In this document: positions 62,042-64,000 of the stretch, in pieces
Numbering within the stretch: the first letter of the stretch is position 1
Layout of the letters: every line of letters starts with the position of its first letter
DNA from: Paenibacillus roseus
GTDB taxonomy: Bacteria; Bacillota; Bacilli; Paenibacillales; Paenibacillaceae
Direction of reading: 5' to 3'
NCBI RefSeq assembly: GCF_016424485.1
Contig: NZ_JAELUP010000089.1
Location: 1-64,000 of the forward strand
Length of the DNA: 64,000 nt
The notes under the pieces: model-generated
What the model saw: the letters and a program-made list of their open reading frames with translations, nothing else
The model's database searches: none
Told to the model about the DNA's origin: nothing
Position numbers and translations under genes: made by a program

Positions 62042-62815
62042 GTGATTCGAGAGTTAACGAAGGCAACCGAGCATATGCATGATTTCCACTTGGTATTCCA
62101 GCCTCAGTACAAGCTGGACATCCACGCAATTACAGGTGTAGAGGCGCTGATCAGATGGAATCATCCGAAAAGAGGATGGATCAGTCCGGATCAGTTTATT
62201 CCGGTTGCAGAGAGCAGCGGATTAATTGGCCGGATCGGGACATGGGTAATCCGACAGGCAACAAGACAATTTGCAGTCTGGAGGCAAGCAGGCATTACGC
62301 TGCGCATATCTGTCAATGTGTCTCCGGAACAGCTTAAGGATGAAGGGTTTACTGCTTCAGTCGAAGCTGTACTGCAGGAGAGCGGAATGGATACCGCCTA
62401 CCTGACGCTTGAGTTGACAGAAGGCGCAGCGCTTTATCAGTCGCCTGGCGCCGTAGACCGTCTTCTCCGCCTAAGGGAGCTTGGCTGTTCGCTTGCCATT
62501 GACGACTTTGGGACGGGCTATTCTTCTTTGAAATATTTGCTGGATATTCCGGTACAATACGTGAAGCTGGATCGTTTTTTTATTCAGAATCTTTGTCGGA
62601 ATTCAAGGGCGGAAGCAATCATTCGTTCCATGATCAGACTTGGGAAGCAGCTTGAATTTCAGGTTATAGCCGAGGGCGTGGAATCAGAGGAAACAGTGGA
62701 AATGTTGAAGGTGGTTGGCTGCCATGAAATACAAGGCTACTGGTTTAGCCCGCCGGTCGAAGCCCGTGAGATTCCGAAGATGATTGCCAAACTTTCTGTT
62801 AGCCAATCATCTTGA
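62042..62815 (+). CDS. EAL-domain cyclic-di-GMP phosphodiesterase
   Basis: A 257-residue EAL-only protein. All catalytic motifs are intact: EALIRWNHP, NVSPEQL, LELTEG, IDDFGTGYSSLKYL, VKLDR, AEGVESEE and QGYWFSPP. It should hydrolyse c-di-GMP, acting in the cytoplasm. The GTG is preceded by GGGAGG. The lack of sensor or GGDEF domains suggests control by expression or partners, possibly the nearby CheY-like protein. Confidence 0.88.
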   Translation: MIRELTKATEHMHDFHLVFQPQYKLDIHAITGVEALIRWNHPKRGWISPDQFIPVAESSGLIGRIGTWVIRQATRQFAVWRQAGITLRISVNVSPEQLKDEGFTASVEAVLQESGMDTAYLTLELTEGAALYQSPGAVDRLLRLRELGCSLAIDDFGTGYSSLKYLLDIPVQYVKLDRFFIQNLCRNSRAEAIIRSMIRLGKQLEFQVIAEGVESEETVEMLKVVGCHEIQGYWFSPPVEAREIPKMIAKLSVSQSS

Positions 62816-62871
62816 CAATTCATGAAGAGATGGACACTTGCAAGAGTTAGGCGGTATCGGGGTAAGGGATA

Positions 62872-62931
62872 CAAGCAAGCAATCCCCTTGAAGCGAAGAC
62901 AATACAGCGCTTCAAGGGGATTGCTTGCTTG
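62872..62931. terminator. bidirectional terminator with 24-bp perfect stem
   Basis: A 24-bp perfect inverted repeat (62872-62895 and 62908-62931, core AATCCCCTTGAAGCG) with a 12-base loop separates the EAL gene from the convergent Gre-like gene. Confidence 0.8.
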
Positions 62932-63384
62932 TCAGCCGATTTGGGCCTCTGCTTTCCCGCTTATAGGTAATGCGATCTGGATCGTTTCCACGCGAACTTC
63001 AATTGATCCGGAAGGCATCGGGATGACGATAATATCGCCTTGCTTGGCAAATAGAAGCCGTCTGCCGGCCGGAGACAGGAAGGAAATGCGTCCATCGCCC
63101 AGATTGTCTTCTTCAGGAAAAACGATCTGAAACGTGTCCGTTGTCTGATAGTGAAGATACGTCAGCGTCAACGTGCTCCCTATCAGGGCAACTGCAGCAA
63201 GTTCATTTTCCGCAAGCGGCAGCAGTCGCTCCAACTCGTTCCTGTAATCCTCAACCAATTGGATTAATTCTATGCGTTCCTTGCTGTTCGGCGGGATATA
63301 GGCGTCGATGTTGTCGCTTGCCAATATTTCCATTTGATTTTGAAGAAATTGCTGGTACAAATGGGGGGCCGTTATTAAATTCAC
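62932..63384 (-). CDS. GreA/GreB C-terminal-domain protein (Rnk-like)
   Basis: A 150-residue protein. The first 60 residues are helical; residues about 75-140 form the GreA/GreB FKBP-like domain (VALIGSTLTLTYL, FQIVFPEEDNLGDGRISFLSPAGRRLLFAKQGD). It may bind RNA polymerase near the secondary channel. GTG start behind GAGGTGA. Confidence 0.75.
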   Translation of the reverse strand: MNLITAPHLYQQFLQNQMEILASDNIDAYIPPNSKERIELIQLVEDYRNELERLLPLAENELAAVALIGSTLTLTYLHYQTTDTFQIVFPEEDNLGDGRISFLSPAGRRLLFAKQGDIIVIPMPSGSIEVRVETIQIALPISGKAEAQIG

Positions 63385-63529
63385 TGTTTATGTCACCTCG
63401 TTCAAAAGGCTGAATCTCTTATATAGTTGTAACATATTTGCAACAGCTTGAGCTTTTGTATTCTTGCTATTTCATTCGGACGATGACATACGGTCAGTTT
63501 GAAGGTATAATTTGTGAGGGGTGAGAAAG

Positions 63530-64000
63530 ATGAGGGAAAAGGGTGAGTTGCAGCTCACAAACCAGCGATGGAAAGCGATTACAAAAAATGACTCCGCCTA
63601 TGACGGATCATTCTTCTATGCGGTCGTGACAACGGGAATTTACTGTCGTCCTTCCTGTAAATCCAGACTGCCGATTCGAGAGCATGTCCGGCTGTTTGAA
63701 ACTGCGGAGGCTGCGAACAAGGCCCTCTTTCGTTCTTGCAAGCGCTGCATGCCCGGCGGCAGACGGCTGCCTGATGAGGAATGGATCAGCCAGATTGTCG
63801 GTTTTATTGAGACAAGCTATGCCGAGCCGCTTACTTTAAAGGCGTTATCTCAAGTCTTTCATGGAAGCCCTTACCACCTGCAGCGTACCTTCAAGCGAAT
63901 TACAGGCATCTCCCCGTTCCGATTCATTCAGCATGTTCGAATGGAAAAGGCGAAGGAGTTGTTGAATAAGACGGAAATGTCCATTATGGATATTGCGATA
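63530..64000 (+). CDS. adaA: AdaA methylphosphotriester-DNA methyltransferase/AraC activator, cut by window end
   Basis: The 5' 157 codons of an Ada-type protein. The zinc site is Cys39 and Cys43 in YCRPSC and Cys70 and Cys73 in SCKRC; Cys39 is expected to accept the methyl group from phosphotriesters. An AraC-type helix-turn-helix follows (LTLKALSQVFHGSPYHLQRTF, ISPFRFIQHVRMEKAKELL). In bacilli AdaA activates the adaptive response. The gene runs off the window at 64000. The ribosome site is GTGAGGGGTGAG. Confidence 0.88.
   Translation, partial: MREKGELQLTNQRWKAITKNDSAYDGSFFYAVVTTGIYCRPSCKSRLPIREHVRLFETAEAANKALFRSCKRCMPGGRRLPDEEWISQIVGFIETSYAEPLTLKALSQVFHGSPYHLQRTFKRITGISPFRFIQHVRMEKAKELLNKTEMSIMDIAI

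Noticed and set aside
62872..62931. 24-bp perfect inverted repeat as an IS end or attachment site
   Set aside because: It lies exactly between two convergent genes and has a short loop, as expected of a bidirectional terminator; no transposase or duplication is present.

Overview
The window comes from a low-to-mid GC Gram-positive spore former, most likely Paenibacillus or a close relative. The evidence is a Bacillus-type FNR with a C-terminal cysteine cluster, an Sda-family sporulation inhibitor, many YesM/YesN two-component systems beside sugar ABC transporters, S-layer (SLH) anchored polysaccharidases, strong AGGAGG ribosome sites and frequent TTG/GTG starts. I found no rRNA, tRNA, CRISPR array, intact insertion sequence or prophage.

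Layout. 1-3.4 kb: two copies of a long palindromic interspersed repeat, then a three-gene ABC-2 exporter. 3.5-6.4 kb: an anaerobic cluster (DoxX-like protein, fnr, a MobA-like protein) in which four promoters carry an FNR palindrome at the same distance from the -10 element; the fourth has no obvious gene behind it. 6.4-8.6 kb: a decayed ECF sigma/anti-sigma pair and a membrane protein. 8.7-16.3 kb: a HemD-like protein, an Fsr-type MFS exporter, hflX with a leader-peptide/terminator attenuator, a BadF-type sugar kinase, an NlpC/P60 hydrolase and a YlmA/ModF-type ATPase. 16.3-30.7 kb: an operon of three Gfo/Idh/MocA oxidoreductases and one AraC regulator, a secreted GH5 glucanase behind a cre site, and a divergent 2581-residue GH3-GH30 surface enzyme with SLH repeats. 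31-32.3 kb: a DUF2164 protein and a TetR regulator. 32.5-51.6 kb: two separate sugar-uptake loci, each a YesM/YesN pair plus lipoprotein and two permeases, the second led by an unassigned glycosidase-like protein; YitT, HAD and old-yellow-enzyme genes lie between them. 51.9-58.3 kb: a 73-residue protein that is 47% methionine, then an OmpR-type two-component system with an RND exporter. 58.4-59.7 kb: TetR plus paired SMR exporter genes. 60.1-64 kb: a regulatory cluster (XRE repressor, CheY-like protein, small HTH protein, Sda-like protein not previously obvious because of its size, EAL phosphodiesterase), a Gre-like protein and the 5' part of adaA.

How it fits together: the central part is a polysaccharide capture, cleavage and uptake region, probably aimed at beta-glucans (GH5, GH3, GH30, two ABC importers with dedicated sensors, sugar dehydrogenases, sugar kinase). 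The flanks hold exporters and stress functions. The most notable signals are the FNR promoter quartet, the hflX leader with an Arg-Ile-Arg peptide, the Met-rich protein and the giant bifunctional glycosidase. All functional calls come from reading the sequence; no database search was run.
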